The notes below the pieces were generated by a model that had not been told where the DNA came from, made no database searches, and saw nothing but the letters and a program-made list of their open reading frames with translations. A stretch of 64,000 bases of DNA from Phaseolus vulgaris (lineage: Eukaryota > Streptophyta > Magnoliopsida > Fabales > Fabaceae): assembly GCF_000499845.2 (NCBI RefSeq), contig NC_023749.2, forward strand, positions 35,307,693-35,371,692, written 5' to 3'. How positions within the stretch are numbered: position 1 is the stretch's first letter; each line of letters starts with the position of its first letter. The translations under genes were made by a program, and so were the position numbers. This document shows positions 23,145 through 34,952 of the stretch, one piece after another.

Positions 23145-24969
23145 CTTCCCCCCGATCTCTCTCTCCAGTACGTCTCGGCGGGCTCAGGTCGTCTCTCCCA
23201 GGCGATCTCTGCACGAGTGACCCCTTCTTCCCTTGGAGGTTCGGTAGTAGCAGCGAACACCCCTCTCTTCATCTTAAGGCTATTTTCGTAACACTTCTTA
23301 GCCTCTTTCTGGTCAGACTTGATGGTGATCACCGTACCCTCAAGGGAAGGCAACTTCATCTTCATATGCCTTGTGGAGGCAATCGCTCCAATCCTGTTCA
23401 AAGCATGTCTACCTAACAATATATTGTAGGTTGATGGAGCGTTAACAATAAGATACCTGATGTTGGCAGTGCGTGAAGTTGTGCCATCCGTAAAGGTCGT
23501 TCTCAGCTCTATATGCCCACGCACCTCCACCTGGTCTCCAGCGAAGCCATACAAACATCCAATATATGGCCTCAACTGGTCTGGAGACAACTGCAGCTTG
23601 TTGAAGGTCGACTAGAACATCACTTCGGCCGAACTTCCTTGGTCTATGAGGACGCAATGCACCCTTCTCCCTACTGTGACTAGTGAAATCACTACCGGGT
23701 CATTGTCATAGGGTATGACATCTTGGCGGTCGGCCTTGGTGAAGACGAGGTCGACATCGGGGGTTTGATCTACCTCCTGTACCTCTATTGCCATCACCTC
23801 TCATGCGTACTTCTTTCGCTGGGAGGCGGTGCACCCTCCTCCTGAAAATCCTTCAGAGATCGTGTTGATCTCCCCGTGAATGGGCACCTCGTGTCCCTAA
23901 TCTGCCCCTGTGGTTATCAACGCTTGATCATTCTGCTGCTCTTGAAGATAATCCTTTAAGAAACCGCTCTTCACTAGCTCTTCTAGTTGGTGTGCCAGGG
24001 CCAAGCAATTGCGTATGTAATCACTATGTTTGGGATAGTGATTAGCTCCTTAAGCTCCACTCGAAAATTATGCTTTGGGGGCGGATCCCTCTGTGTGCGT
24101 GTTCCCGCCTGGAACTGTTTGTAGGGTTTTCCCACTCCCTTCTTCTCTGTGGTCGCCTCGTGCACCCTCATGGGCTGAGGTCGTCTTGCTGCTCGAGATC
24201 GGATAGGACCGAAAAGACCACGTTTCTCCGTTACTCGATTATCTGCAGCGATGTGCACCAACGCCCGATGTCTGATCTCGTCTTCGGGTAGAACCTCAGC
24301 AATGATTCACTGAAAGGTCCTGGCAACATTCCCTTGACAAAGGCATGTACTGTCATGGCCTCATCCGTGGGTTTCAACCTTCCCACCTGGACCCCAAACC
24401 TGTTCAAATAGTCTTTCATGGACTCCCTCCAGTATTGTTTAATGTCGAAGACATCATAAGAAAACCGGGTGGGGGCCTTGTTAACAAGGTATTGTTCCCT
24501 GAACAACGTCGCAAACTGGTTGAAGGTGTTGATGTGTCCGTCGGGAAGACTAACGAACTACTCCAACGCCGCGCCTGTTAACGTGGGATCCTCCTGTAAA
24601 CATCATCTGAGTATGGAACGCCGTGAGGTTGGCCTTTGGGTCCTCCACACCTGTGAAGGAGACCTTCGGGCCCAGAGACATGGTTGGTAACGCTGTGTCT
24701 ATGATCACTTGTGAGAACGACATGGGACGTGCCCTGAGTGGTACAGGTGGGGCACGTTCATCCACCGCGCGCTCCCCTACTTGTTGCAAATCTCTGCGCA
24801 ATTCCTCATTGGCCCTGCGCACGCGTGATGCGACAATTTCAACCCTAGATGTTGCCACCTCTGCTTGGAGAGCATGCATAGTCTCCAATATTTGTTGCGT
24901 AGTAACGTTGTCCCCTCTAGGGGGCACAACACCTGTGGCTACAACTGATCCTTGCCTTGTACTCCTCAT
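23120..24969 (-). pseudogene. Tat II gag-protease remnant
   Basis: The ATG at 24969 (MRSTRQGSVVATG) aligns with the other Tat gag starts. The capsid region (FREQYLVN, KDYLNRFG near 24480-24400) and basic linker are followed by protease with LIDQGSSAEVMF near 23650-23610 and YNILLGRHALNRIGA near 23420. Frameshifts near 24550, 24250, 23990 and 23600 divide it. No stop separates protease from pol at the CYENSLK junction, in contrast to Tat I. Confidence 0.85.
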
Positions 24970-25021
24970 ATCGTTGGTAAAACTCTCAACAAGATTGTGA
25001 GTGGGACCTTGCTTTAACGGG

Positions 25022-25039
25022 CCCCACGATGGGCGCCAA
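25022..25039 (-). other. Primer-binding site, Tat II
   Basis: TGGCGCCCATCGTGGGGC (minus strand) lies just past the 5' LTR end. It differs by single bases from the sites of Tat I and III. Confidence 0.75.
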
Positions 25040-25040
25040 A

Positions 25041-25843
25041 TGTTCCTGCCGGTTGACTCGCTTCGCCAGTTGACTCTAACGATAGTCTTGGCCCTTCTAT
25101 CTCCACCTGAGAATCATACTTCCTTGATCAAGAAATCTCCCACCTGCAAAGACAAAGCAGCGACTTGACGACCGTTTGCACTCCGACGCTCAAGTCAGTA
25201 TAAGGGCAAAAAACACCAAGTGTATAGAGTAGTTTTAGTCTTAGAAATTTCGTACCTTGCTAAGGTTCTTGGCACCCTTTATATAGGTTGAAACTAGGGT
25301 TTCCCTTTGTGTTGTTACCCTTGTCTAGGGTTCCTTGGGAAACGTCCTTGCGCCCCTATTTACATAATCTTAGCGTATCTGGCACATAGAACTTCCGTTA
25401 ACTGGAGTGCAATGAATAACAAAGTGGCCGCCTGGGTACCAACTTGTGCACCTAATCTCTGGTGCCATCTATTTATGCAGGTGCCCTAAGTATTCACGTG
25501 CCATGCATGTAGCTTACCCTGGAAACCCTAACCCTAATGGGCCTTAACGTCTCCTAGGATTATTCACTCGTGTCGCTCCTGTATGCACCATACACACCAC
25601 ATGCATGAATCCTTCGTGACTTAGGCTACCGCAGGCCGTCGATGTCCGATCTCTTCCTCTTTTGGCGAGGTCTGATGTCGATCTTCAACATCGGGGTCTA
25701 CGGTAACGATGTCCAAAGACTGACCAACCCCCTAATAAGTGTGTCTGGGGCCCACCTTACGTGGCCCCCTTCCATTACCAGGCACCGATGTGCGATGTCC
25801 GAGGTTAGTCATTGTGGACGATGACCGAGGAATGGTCGGGACA
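25041..25843 (-). repeat. 5' LTR of Tat II
   Basis: It starts TGTCCCGACCATTCC at 25843 and ends GGCAGGAACA at 25041. It has TATATAAAG at 25285-25277 and the intact 19-nt Tat block at 25179-25197. It lacks about 30 bp present in the 3' copy and differs at many sites, implying an older insertion than Tat I. Confidence 0.9.
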
Positions 25844-26496
25844 GATACCATAGACCAACATTGGTTGTTCCTTTGAGATATTTGAGAATCCTCTTTGCAG
25901 CCTTGAGGTGAGATTCCTTTGGATTTGCTTGATACCTTGCACAAAGACATACGACAAACATGATATCCGGTCTACTTGTTGTGAGATAAAGTAAAGAACC
26001 AATTAAACCTCTATATTTTGTTTGATCTACCCCTTTTCCAGCAGCATCTGCATCCATATAACAGCTTGAAGGCATAGATGTGCTAGCTTCTTTGCAACTC
26101 TCCATCTTAAATTTCTTAAGGATTTCTTTGCAATACTTTGATTGGCATAGGAAAATTCCATCCTTTGATTACTTAACCTGCAACCCAAGAAAGAATGAAA
26201 GCTCTCCCATCATGGACTTTTCAAATTCACTTTGCATGGCAACAACAAACTCCTCACATAAACTATCTTTGGTAGCACAAAAAATGATGTCATCAACATA
26301 GATTTGGACCAAAATAATTTCAGAATTTGCTCTTTTGATGAAAAGAGTCTTGTCAATCATCCCTCTTTCATAGCCATGAGATAAAAGGAAGTTACTAAGC
26401 CTCTCATACCACTCCCTTGGAGCTTGCTTAAGCCCATACTGTTGAACAAGATGCTTTGATGTCTCCAAATCCAAGAGGAAAGCTTGAAGACCTTGT
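25844..26496 (-). pseudogene. Copia RT C-terminal and RNase H N-terminal part
   Basis: Minus-strand reading gives GLKQAPREWYERLSNF, then the RT active site IYVDDIIF near 26300, FFLGLQVK, and the RT-RNase H linker YRGLIGSLLYLTTSRPDIMF and NVGLWY. Breaks occur at 26169 and near 25850. The upstream half lies beyond the solo LTR, at 27472. Confidence 0.85.
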
Positions 26497-27471
26497 TGTT
26501 GGGTGGGTGTGTGTTGTCTAGTTGTTTGAAACTTGTTAATTCACTCCTTAAGTTGATCCAAGTTCATTTGAATCTTTAACCTTTTGAAAAGATGTGTTTT
26601 CTAAAACAGGTTGTTTTACCTTAGCTGTTTTTGAAAAACTTGGTTGACTTTGCTATCAAACCAAAACAATCGATTGTTTCGACAAAACAACTGATTGTTT
26701 TCCTGCAAACCTTAACAGAATTCTGTTAAGCGGTTTTAATATGTTTTAAATGATCCTAACTAACTTGGCTCCTTTATTAAATGCTTGTGACCACTTGGTG
26801 GGTCTATATAAAGTTGGTTTTACGCTCCTAATCTTGAAGTAACAAAAAGACTTTATCAAAACAGTTTTTCCAAGATTTGAAAGAGCTTTGGATCATTCTT
26901 AAGTGTGTGGAATAGGATTGGGTTGTAATTCTGATCTTTAAGCTTTGTAATACCCAGGTGTGTTCTATTCCCTTCTTCCTTGATTACTGTATTTCTGTAT
27001 TTGTGTTGCCAAGGAGTGTTGTGTGTTCTTGAGGGGTTCAAGATCAACACTCTTCGTGTGGTTTGCCAAAGGTAGTGTGTTTCTTGAGGGGTTCAAGGTC
27101 ACTACTTTGGTGTGTGGTGTTTGTAATCTGGTTTTGATTGCATAGTGGAATACCCAGTGGTTTCTGGGGACTGGATGTAGCTCCTGGTGTAAGAGTGAAC
27201 CACTATAAATTGCTTGTGTGCTTATCTCTTTCCCTTATTTCACATATATCTGTTTTAAGCTGTTTTTATTAACTGCTGATAAAAACAACCGATTGTTTCG
27301 ACAAAACAACCGATTGTTTTTATGATATCATCTTAAAACAGTTTTGGGTATTTGTTTCCTTGATTCTTTTCTCCGTAATTCAGCATTGATTTTCATTATA
27401 CTTTCAAAGTTTACGAAAATCCCTCTTAAACAATTCACCCCCCTTCTCGTTTAAGGCCATATATTCTAACA
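26497..27471 (+). repeat. Solo LTR of the copia family, opposite strand
   Basis: It runs from TGTTGGGTGG to ATTCTAACA (975 bp), the reverse-complement form of the 9337 LTR, with TCTATATAAAG near 26802-26812. It contains phased palindrome pairs at 26667/26688 and 27286/27307. It splits the host RT between FKLKRALH and the GLKQAPREW block. The flanks CTTGT and CATGC do not form a clear TSD, so its origin may involve recombination. Confidence 0.82.
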
Positions 27472-28097
27472 CATGCAATGCCCTTTTCAACTTAAAAACA
27501 TGATTGGGATGTTGATGATCCTCAAAGCCCGGTGGTTGATCAACATACACTTCTTCATTGATAAATCCATTGAGAAAAGCACTCTTCATGTCCATTTAAA
27601 AGAGTTTGAATCCACTCATACAAGCAAAAGCTAGCAGCAGCCTTACAACTTCTAATCTTGCAACAGGAGCAAAGGTTTCACCATAGTCAATTCCTTCTTC
27701 TTGATTGTAACCTTTGGCAACTAGCCTTGCCTTGTTTCTAGTAATCACACCAACCTCATCTAGCTTGTTTCTGAAGACCCATTTAGATCCAATGATGTTC
27801 ATCTCATCTGTCTTGGGGATAAGAAACCGCACATCATTCATAGCAAACTGATTCAACTCTTCATGCATTGCATCCACCCATTTTTCATCTTTAAGAGCTT
27901 CTTCAATTGATTTTGGTTCAACTTGAGAGACAAAAGCAGTATGCCTGCAAAAGTTTGAGATAGAACTATGTTTAGAAACACACTCTTTTATCTGCCCAAT
28001 AATGTTCTCCACTGACAGATCTCTTGGAATTCTCCATTCTTTAGGAAACTCATTCTACTGCAGAATTTCAACCGGTTGTTTCCATGGACCAATCAAT
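27472..28097 (-). pseudogene. Copia RT N-terminal part
   Basis: It encodes the typical start of Ty1/copia RT: EALKDEKWVDAMHEEL, IGSKWVFRNKLDE, ARLVAKGYNQEEGIDY, ETFAPVARLE, then MDMKSAFLNGFINEEVYV. A TAA at 27596-27598 interrupts it. The frame ends at the solo LTR junction. Confidence 0.88.
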
Positions 28098-28104
28098 TGT
28101 TTTT
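28069..28104. repeat. Phased palindrome pair, copia integrase-RT linker
   Basis: CAACCGGTTG and CAATCAATTG start at 28069 and 28090, 21 bp apart. They lie beside the boundary of the 317-bp duplication. Confidence 0.65.
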
Positions 28105-28731
28105 CTGGATAGCAATCCAGTTTCTGCATAATGATGTTCTATTCATCCTCTTCAGTGCTGATTTTTGAGGGTTTTAAGACTTTGTGATCAACCTCATTAA
28201 ATACCACATGAACAAATTCTTCTACAATCATGAGCCTCTTGTTGTAGACTCTATAAGCATGACTATTTGAGGAATATCCAATGAAAATGCCATTGTCCGC
28301 TTTTTCATCAAACTTTCCCAGATTTTCTTTCCCATTATTAAGAACAAAACAGCTGTATCCAAACACTCTTAGGTGACTAATGTTTGGCTTCCTTCCATTG
28401 AGGAGTTCACAGGTTGTTTTTCTGGACAACAATCCAGTTTCTGCATAATGATGTTCTGTTCATCCTCTTCAGTGCTGATTTTTGAGGGTTTTAAGACTTT
28501 GTGATCAACTTCATCAAATACCACATGAACAGATTCTTCTACAATCATGAGCCTCTTGTTGTAGACTCTATAAGCATGACTATTTGAGGAATATCCAATG
28601 AAAATTCCATTGTCCGCTTTTTTATCAAACTTTCCCAGATTTTCTTTCCCATTATTCAGAACAAAACAGCTGTATCCAAACACTCTTAGGTGACTAATGT
28701 TTGGCTTCCTTCTATTGAGGAGTTCATAAGG
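28098..28731 (-). repeat. Tandem duplication, 317-bp unit, at copia integrase C-terminus
   Basis: Matching points (aatccagtttctgcataatg) occur at 28114 and 28431. Both units encode RKPNISHLRVFGYSCFVLNN through KPSKISTEEDE. They differ at several bases, so the duplication is not recent. It adds a second copy of the end of integrase. Confidence 0.88.
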
Positions 28732-29778
28732 TGTTTTCCTCAAAATTGGCCTTATTAACACTCTATTCATCACATAGCAAGAGGTGCTAACAACATCAAC
28801 CCAAAAATACTTGGGTAGGGAGGATTCACTTAGCATGGTTCTTGCTAACTCCTTAAGAGATTTATTCTTTCTCTCCACTACACCATTCTGTTGAAGAGTT
28901 CTTGGTGCAAAAAAATTGTGCAAGATCCTTGTCTTCTCACATAATTTTCTGAATTTCTCATTTTGAAATTCCCCTCCATGATCACTTCTTGTTGAGTCAA
29001 TACTGTTGTTCCTTGTGTTTTGTAAACCTCTACCAAGCTTTTTGAAGGTAGAGAAAGCATCACTATTTGATTCCAAAAAAAATGTCCATGTGTACCTAGA
29101 AAAATCATCCAAAATAATAAGAGCATAATAGCTGCCACCAAGACTCATGGTTCTTGAAGGGCCAAACAAATCCATGTGGAGTAGCTCAAGGGGTCTTGAA
29201 GATGAAACAACATTTTTAAGTTTCAAGGAATTTTTAACTTGTTTCCCTTTTTGACATGCTTCACATATGTGGTCTTTCTCAAACTTAAGCTTGGGCAACC
29301 TTATCACAAGATCTTTTGAGATTAATTTGTTTAAGTGATTCATGTGCATGTGAGTTATTCTTCTATGCCATAACCAAGATTCATCATGTTTAGAAAGAAG
29401 ACAATCAATGGAACAAGGAGAAGAGATATCTAAGAGATAAACATTGCTGATTCTTTTACCAATCAACATTACCTCCTTTAAGTTGGGAAGGCAGATTTCA
29501 CAAGAGTTTGATTTGAAGATGACTTGATAACCTTTGTCACACAGTTGGCTAATGCTAAGCAGGTTGTGCTTTAGTCCTTCCACATACAAGGCATCATGGA
29601 TTAACAATATACTCTTGTCTCCTATAGAGCCTCTTCCATGAATCCTTCCTTTGTTGTTGTCTCCATATGTCACATGCCCTTCTTGTTTGAGGATGATGTT
29701 CACACTCTTAGATTTATCTCCAGTCATGTGTTTTGAATAGCCATTGTCCAGGTACCACAGTTGCATGTTTTCCATCAA
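28369..29778 (-). pseudogene. Copia protease-integrase frame
   Basis: This frame is 469 residues long. The protease motif reads WYLDNGYSKHMTGD, with Asn where Ser/Thr normally follows the catalytic Asp, so protease activity is doubtful. The GAG-pre-integrase and HHCC region (LWHRR, CEACQKGK) is followed by the integrase core with all three acidic residues visible: HMDLFGP, SDHGGEF, VVERKN. The frame runs through the first unit of the 317-bp duplication and ends without RT. The length of the open frame suggests modest age. Confidence 0.85.
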
Positions 29779-29784
29779 TTTTCC

Positions 29785-31098
29785 CTACAAAAGGCAAGTT
29801 CAAGTGCAAAGATTTGGTCCCCATACAAATGTGGGTCCTTTTGATTTACATTCATCACTAGGAACTTCAGAATTTTTGGGAATCCATCTAATAATACCTT
29901 TAGGAAGAGAATATGTCTTAATTTTACAGAACCTAACCGAGTGGCCTCTTTTCATGCAGTAGAAACATGTAACATTCGATTGTTTCGATTTTTGAATCGG
30001 TTGTTTTTCTGGCACTTTCGAAAAAGAGTTTGAAAACTTGTTCTGTGGATTAAAACCCAATCCAGTTTTTCCAAAAACACAATTTTGAGATGCCAAGACA
30101 CTCTCAAAGTTGGATTTACCTTTTGAAAGCTTATACACAATTTTTACAAGGTAGTGAACCTTCTTTTCAAGAGATTCACAGTTTTCACAAACAAGAGAGT
30201 CACACTTGCAAGAAGAGTTTTTGTAAGGCATTTCAAGATTTTCAAAATCTGTTTTTGAATTTTCCAATTCTTCTTCCAGTGCTTTGACTCTGTTTTCAAG
30301 CCAATTGTTCATTCCTTTCAAACGGTTGTTCAATAGAGCCAATCGGTTAGCTTCTTCATGAGTTTCTTTAAACGCTTGAAGCAATTGACTATAGTTTTCA
30401 ACATTTAAGGAGGCACAAGAACTTACACTACTTTCACTGCTTGAATCATCTTCCTTTTAGCCATCAAACAGAGATTGGCCTTTTCAACTTCACTTGAAGA
30501 TATGCTTGATGAGTCATCATTGCAGGCTTTTCTTGATTTTCCTTTCTTCTCTTCTTTGTTTAGTCTTTTAGCTTTAGTATATCCATGCTCACCATATTCA
30601 AGGTATGCATAATTTTTAGTTTTAACCTTGATAGGGTTTTTGTTATCATACCTTTTGGATGAGTCTCTTTTGCTGATTCTTTTCTTCAAGAATTTTCTGA
30701 GTTTCTTAAACAGCATGCTAAGCACTTTCTCTTCATTCTCATTTTTCCCTTCATGAATGACTTCTAAAGTGTCCCACATTTCTTTAGCTGATTCACATTG
30801 CGAAATCCTAAAAATTCATTGGAGTTTACAGCAGATGTTATGATATTCTTGGCAATGCAATCAAATTTGGCCTTTTTACTTTCTTCATTAGTTCATTGGG
30901 ACCAAACTTTTTAGTAAAAGATCCAACCATTTCAATTTTAGGAATGAGAGAACCATTTTCAATTGCATCCCAAATTCCTTGATCAATAGATTCAACAAAG
31001 ATTTTCATTCTAGCTTTCCAATACCGATAATTCAAACCGCAAAACAAAGGTGACCTGTTAATTGAGGCACCCTCCCCAAAAGGTAGTTTTTCAGCCAT
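29785..31098 (-). pseudogene. Copia gag with deleted capsid core
   Basis: Start MAEKLPFGEGASINRSPLF at 31098. Gag then reaches AKEMWDTLEVIHEG near 30770 and passes at once to a basic region (KKLRKFLKKRISKRD). The usual capsid segment between these is missing, judging by family length. Next come a coiled coil and a CCHC knuckle (CFYCMKRGHSVRFC, near 29975-29930) and the GPTFVWGPN motif. Frameshifts lie near 30838 and 30390. The phased palindrome pair 29973-30008 is translated just before the knuckle. Confidence 0.82.
29973..30008. repeat. Phased palindrome pair inside copia gag coding sequence
   Basis: Copies start at 29973 and 29994 (21 bp, seven codons apart). The translation is KQPIQKSKQSNV, immediately upstream of the zinc knuckle. 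Confidence 0.7.
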
Positions 31099-31141
31099 AG
31101 AAAAAAGATTTTAGGACCAAACTTGAATATTTTTCAAGTAC

Positions 31142-31159
31142 CTTGCTCTTGATGCCAAT
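31142..31159 (-). other. Primer-binding site, copia element
   Basis: Minus-strand ATTGGCATCAAGAGCAAG abuts the LTR. It resembles the initiator-Met primer site. Confidence 0.75.
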
Positions 31160-32253
31160 TGTTAGAATATATGGTCTTAAACGAGAGGGAAGGTGAATTG
31201 TTTAAGAGGGGTTTTTGAAAACTTTTTGAGGTTTAACAAATTTTTTTGTATGAATCCAAAACAAGAATCAAGTTAGCCAAGAATATAAGAAATTAAACAA
31301 CAAAGCAACAGAAAAACAATCAGTTGTTTCTTCGAAACAATTGATTTTTTATATCAGTAAAGCTTAAAACAGAAAAAAAAATGAGTTCATAGTAAGAGAG
31401 AGATACACCAACAATTTATATTGGTTCACTCTTAAGCCAAGAGCTACATGCAGTCCCCAAAAAACCACTGGGTAATCCACTAAGCAATCAAACCAGATTA
31501 CAACACACAAACCACCAAAGTAGTGACCTTGAATCCTTCAAGAAACACACTCCCTTTGACAAAACACACCAAGAGTATTGATCTTGACCACCTCAAGAAC
31601 ACGCAACACTTCTTGGCAACACAACACCAGAAATAAAGTAGGTTTAGAAGGGATTACACTTGTTCACAGTACAAACTGAAATCAATACAATTGCAATCCT
31701 ATTCCAGTCTCTTTGAAAACCCAAAGCTTGATGTGAATGTTCAAATCTTAGAATCAACTTTGTTACAACTGAAAAACTCAAATCTGTTTCTCTTGCTTGT
31801 TTGAAAACATATAAAAGCCATTTATATTTTCCAAAGATTAGTCAAAACAATTAATGAAGGAGCGTATTTAGTTGAAAAGCATTTAAAGCACATTTAACAG
31901 CCAAAACTGAATTTTGTTAGGATTTTCAGAAAAACAATTTGTTGAAACCACAAAACAACTGATTGTTTGGCTTGACAGTTTAGTCAACCAAACTAAAACA
32001 GTTTTCAACCTTTTCAAAACTCCTAAGAGTAAAACAATCGGTTGATTCGACAAAACAACAAGTTGTTTTTCACTTAGTTGGAAAAACACTTGATTTCAAA
32101 AAGGTTTTAAATCACATCAGTTTTAGATTCAACAAAGGAGTGGATTCACATTCTATTCTACCCAGATCCCTTCTAGAAACAAAAGCAACACCAGCCTTTC
32201 ATCAAACACTTGGATTTGAATTCTTCAAAGCAATTATTCACTCTTGATCAACA
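31160..32253 (-). repeat. 5' LTR of the copia element
   Basis: This 1094-bp LTR is the partner of 9337-10445. It contains phased palindrome pairs at 31317/31338, 31935/31956 and 32035/32056. Scattered substitutions distinguish it from the 3' copy. Confidence 0.92.
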
Positions 32254-32774
32254 ATTATTTTTAGTGTTATATAATAGTATTATTATGAGTAATAATATTA
32301 TTAATTAAATATATATATATATATATATAAATCCCCTGAGTAGCAATATTATTAATCAATTCTATTATTTTCATAGGTATATTTCTATTATAGTTAATAA
32401 CTTGTAGTATTTATAATACAAATCAATATGATACATTATTTACAAAAAAATCAGGATAAAATATTATATTTATTAATAATTACTATAAAAAATTACTAAA
32501 TAAAAACTAATTTTAGAGAAAAAAATAATTAGTTGTTATAATTATTAAATTAGATATCATTTTAAAGACTAAAAAAATTATTGATTTCTAAATTTACTTC
32601 TATTGATAAATAGTTTCTCAATTGGTATTTAATTAGCTATAAAAATTTTTGTTATCATATGCAATAAATAAAAAAATTGCCTTGTAGTCTTCCTTAATTC
32701 ATATGAAAGTTTCATTTAAATTAATTAAGATAGTTACAGTACTGAAACAATGGCTAACATATTCATTCATATTT
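32254..32774. other. AT-rich target DNA with (AT)n microsatellite
   Basis: There is no gene. The simple repeat (AT)n lies at 32309-32329. The stretch continues 7749-9336 once the copia insertion is set aside. Confidence 0.6.
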
Positions 32775-34189
32775 TGTCCGTAACACCTCAAAAATACATC
32801 TAACTATTTAAATACACGTTCTACATTTTTTATACAAATTTAGAGTGTTTCAAAACATTCCTAATACATGATTAAGACATATAGAAATACAAATATTTAC
32901 AATATAAGTTTCAAAATATGAACCCTAAACCTCTTCATACCCTTCGACACCTGTAAGATCATCTGCTCGTGTACGTAGTACAGTCATCGCAGTTCAAACA
33001 CAACAAGAAAAAGCAAGGGTAAGCTAGTGAAAATAGAATTTTATAATATACACAATTAAATCAAAAGAGAAAACCAAATTACAGGATCAATTTCTCAAAT
33101 TATTCAATTTTCTTCAAATCTCAACAATAAAACAATCACATAGATCTCACATGGATCTACACATTCAGAATATTCAACAAACAACATATTCCGGAAGACC
33201 CGTATTAAGTAAGTCCTACCAGAGACTAACCCCCGATTCAAAGATTACCAGCGAATCCAACAGAAAGGATCACGGTAAGTTCAATACAACCCAAGTCGTG
33301 CATCTCATATGTCACAGTGTGCATGAACTCCCCCATCAGATTCTCACCATCTGATATCTTAGTCTATGAGATCTCTGTTACCACATAGGCATCAATACTT
33401 AATACACAACAAACATCAGTCCATACATTATTCCAAATGTATGAATTCAATTCCACACCATTTCATCATACAATATCATTCCAAACACGATCCACAACAT
33501 TCAAAAGCTTAATTAACATAAAAGAAACAACACTTAAATATTAAACCATCAAAATCTAATATTTTTACAAATTTAAATAATACATAAACAAACAACACAA
33601 TATATAAACACACAACATCCCTGCAAGAGAAATTGAATATTTGGACCACGTCCCTTCCGCATTCAGATCTTTTATCCTAGGGTACTATTAAAAATTAAAT
33701 TTAGCTTCCCTTACCTTAATTGCTTACTTTCCAAGCAACTTCTATAATTTTATTCCCCATAGTCTGGATAAGCTTCAAGATTTACGAACCTAATGCAAGT
33801 TATCTAAACAGAACAAAAATTAAGTATATAGTAGAATAAGTTGAGAGGATTAAACTTCTCAGCTGACCCCACCAAGATTGATGACTAAATCCTAAGGAAA
33901 AAAAGAGAACAAAGGATCTTTATAGCAAAAATGAACTTACTATGTTTGAAAATCTGATCGGGTATAAATGTTCCTTAACTCGACAGCTACAACGTGGTCC
34001 GATCAGATTCTAAAATAGATGAAGATTGGGAGAGAAAATTAGGAGAGAGGGAGAGAAGAGAATATGAAGAGAGAGAGAGAGAGAAAGAAGAAAATGGCAC
34101 GAGGGAGGCTCTGTAGCTTTTTGAAAAAGAAAAAAATATGTGTGCAGGTGCATGGGGTTGTTTTGTTTTTTAAAAAAAGTGCTCTTACA
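32775..34189 (-). repeat. Probable 3' LTR of the Tekay-like element
   Basis: The minus-strand start TGTAAGAGCAC at 34189 follows a 'ttcgaggacgaaatttttt' stretch of the kind that precedes LTRs in this family. The end GGTGTTACGGACA at 32775 is roughly an inverted echo of the start. No second copy is in the window, so the boundaries are inferred. It includes a (GA)n run near 34068-34085. Confidence 0.55.
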
Positions 34190-34258
34190 TTATCTCCAAC
34201 TACAAAAAATTTCGTCCTCGAAAATGAACTTACCAAGAAAGAGATTACGGTATGATGC

Positions 34259-34952
34259 TCAAATCTCCTCTTCAATTTCCCAAGTGGAGTCTCCAGAGAT
34301 GAGATCCCACAATACTTTCACCATGGGAATATTTCTTCCATGAAGTTGTTTCACTTGTGAATCTAAAATTCTAATTGGCTTCACTTCAAATGACAGATTT
34401 TCTTTAACTTGGATGGAATCAGACTCTAGAATGTGGTTGGGATCAGGTACATACTTTCTTAGCTGGGATACATGGAAAATATTGTGAATGTTAGCTAAAG
34501 GAGGAGGCAAAGCAATTTCATAAGCCACAGGACCTATTCTCCTGAGAATTTGATAAGGTCCTATGAACTTAGGAGTCCATTTCTTGGATTTAAGTGTTCT
34601 TCCTACACCAGTGAACGGTGTAACTCTAAAAAAAACAAGCTCAACCGTAGAAAATTCTAAAGGTCTTCTTCTTTGATATGCATAAGACTTTTTCCTGCTG
34701 AGAGATGTTTTCAATCTTTCTTGAATCATTTTGACTTTCTCATTGGTTTGTTGTATTAATTCTGGTCCAATTAACACACTCTCACCATCCTGAAACCAAC
34801 ACAGAGGTGTCCTGCACTTTCTTCCATACAATGCCTCGAAAGGAGCCATTCCTATGCTAGCTTGGTAACTATTATTATAAGTAAACTCTACCAAAGGTAT
34901 AATTTCGTCTCAACTGCCCAAATGATCTAACACACAAGTCCTAAGAAAATCC
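34259..34952 (-). pseudogene. Tekay-like integrase C-terminal part with chromodomain-like end
   Basis: It begins after the junction with LLRTCVLDH. It continues with VEFTYNNSYQASIGMAPFEA and LYGRKCRTPLCW, the GPY-type module (FIGPYQILRRIGPVAYEI, FHVSQLRKYVPDP) and the end VKVLWDLISGDSTWEIEEEI. The last resembles the final strand of a chromodomain. A stop near 34895 breaks the frame. Confidence 0.82.

Larger units (their letters stand above)
11291..25843 (-). mobile_element. Tat-lineage Ty3/gypsy element II, complete with LTRs but decayed
   Basis: LTRs lie at 25041-25843 (5') and 11291-12126 (3'), with flanks GATAT (11286-11290) and GATAC (25844-25848), a TSD with one change. Minus-strand order is PBS, gag-pro (24969-23120), RT-RNase H-integrase (23144-20328) and a variable 3' region. 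On the opposite strand lies the antisense gene (12336-12471 and 17692-19360), interrupted by chromovirus B. Deletions in RT and between the two RNase H domains, plus many stops, make it inactive. Confidence 0.92.
9337..32253 (-). mobile_element. SIRE/Maximus-like Ty1/copia element, split by nested insertions
   Basis: LTRs at 9337-10445 and 31160-32253 share ends (TGTTAGAAT...GATCAACA, plus strand) and are flanked by a perfect 5-bp TSD ATTAT (9332-9336 and 32254-32258). Minus-strand order is gag, protease, integrase, RT, RNase H, as in Ty1/copia. Tat II (11291-25843) interrupts RNase H and a solo LTR (26497-27471) interrupts RT. Gag has lost its capsid core, and stops plus a tandem duplication break pol, so the element is dead. 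Confidence 0.92.
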
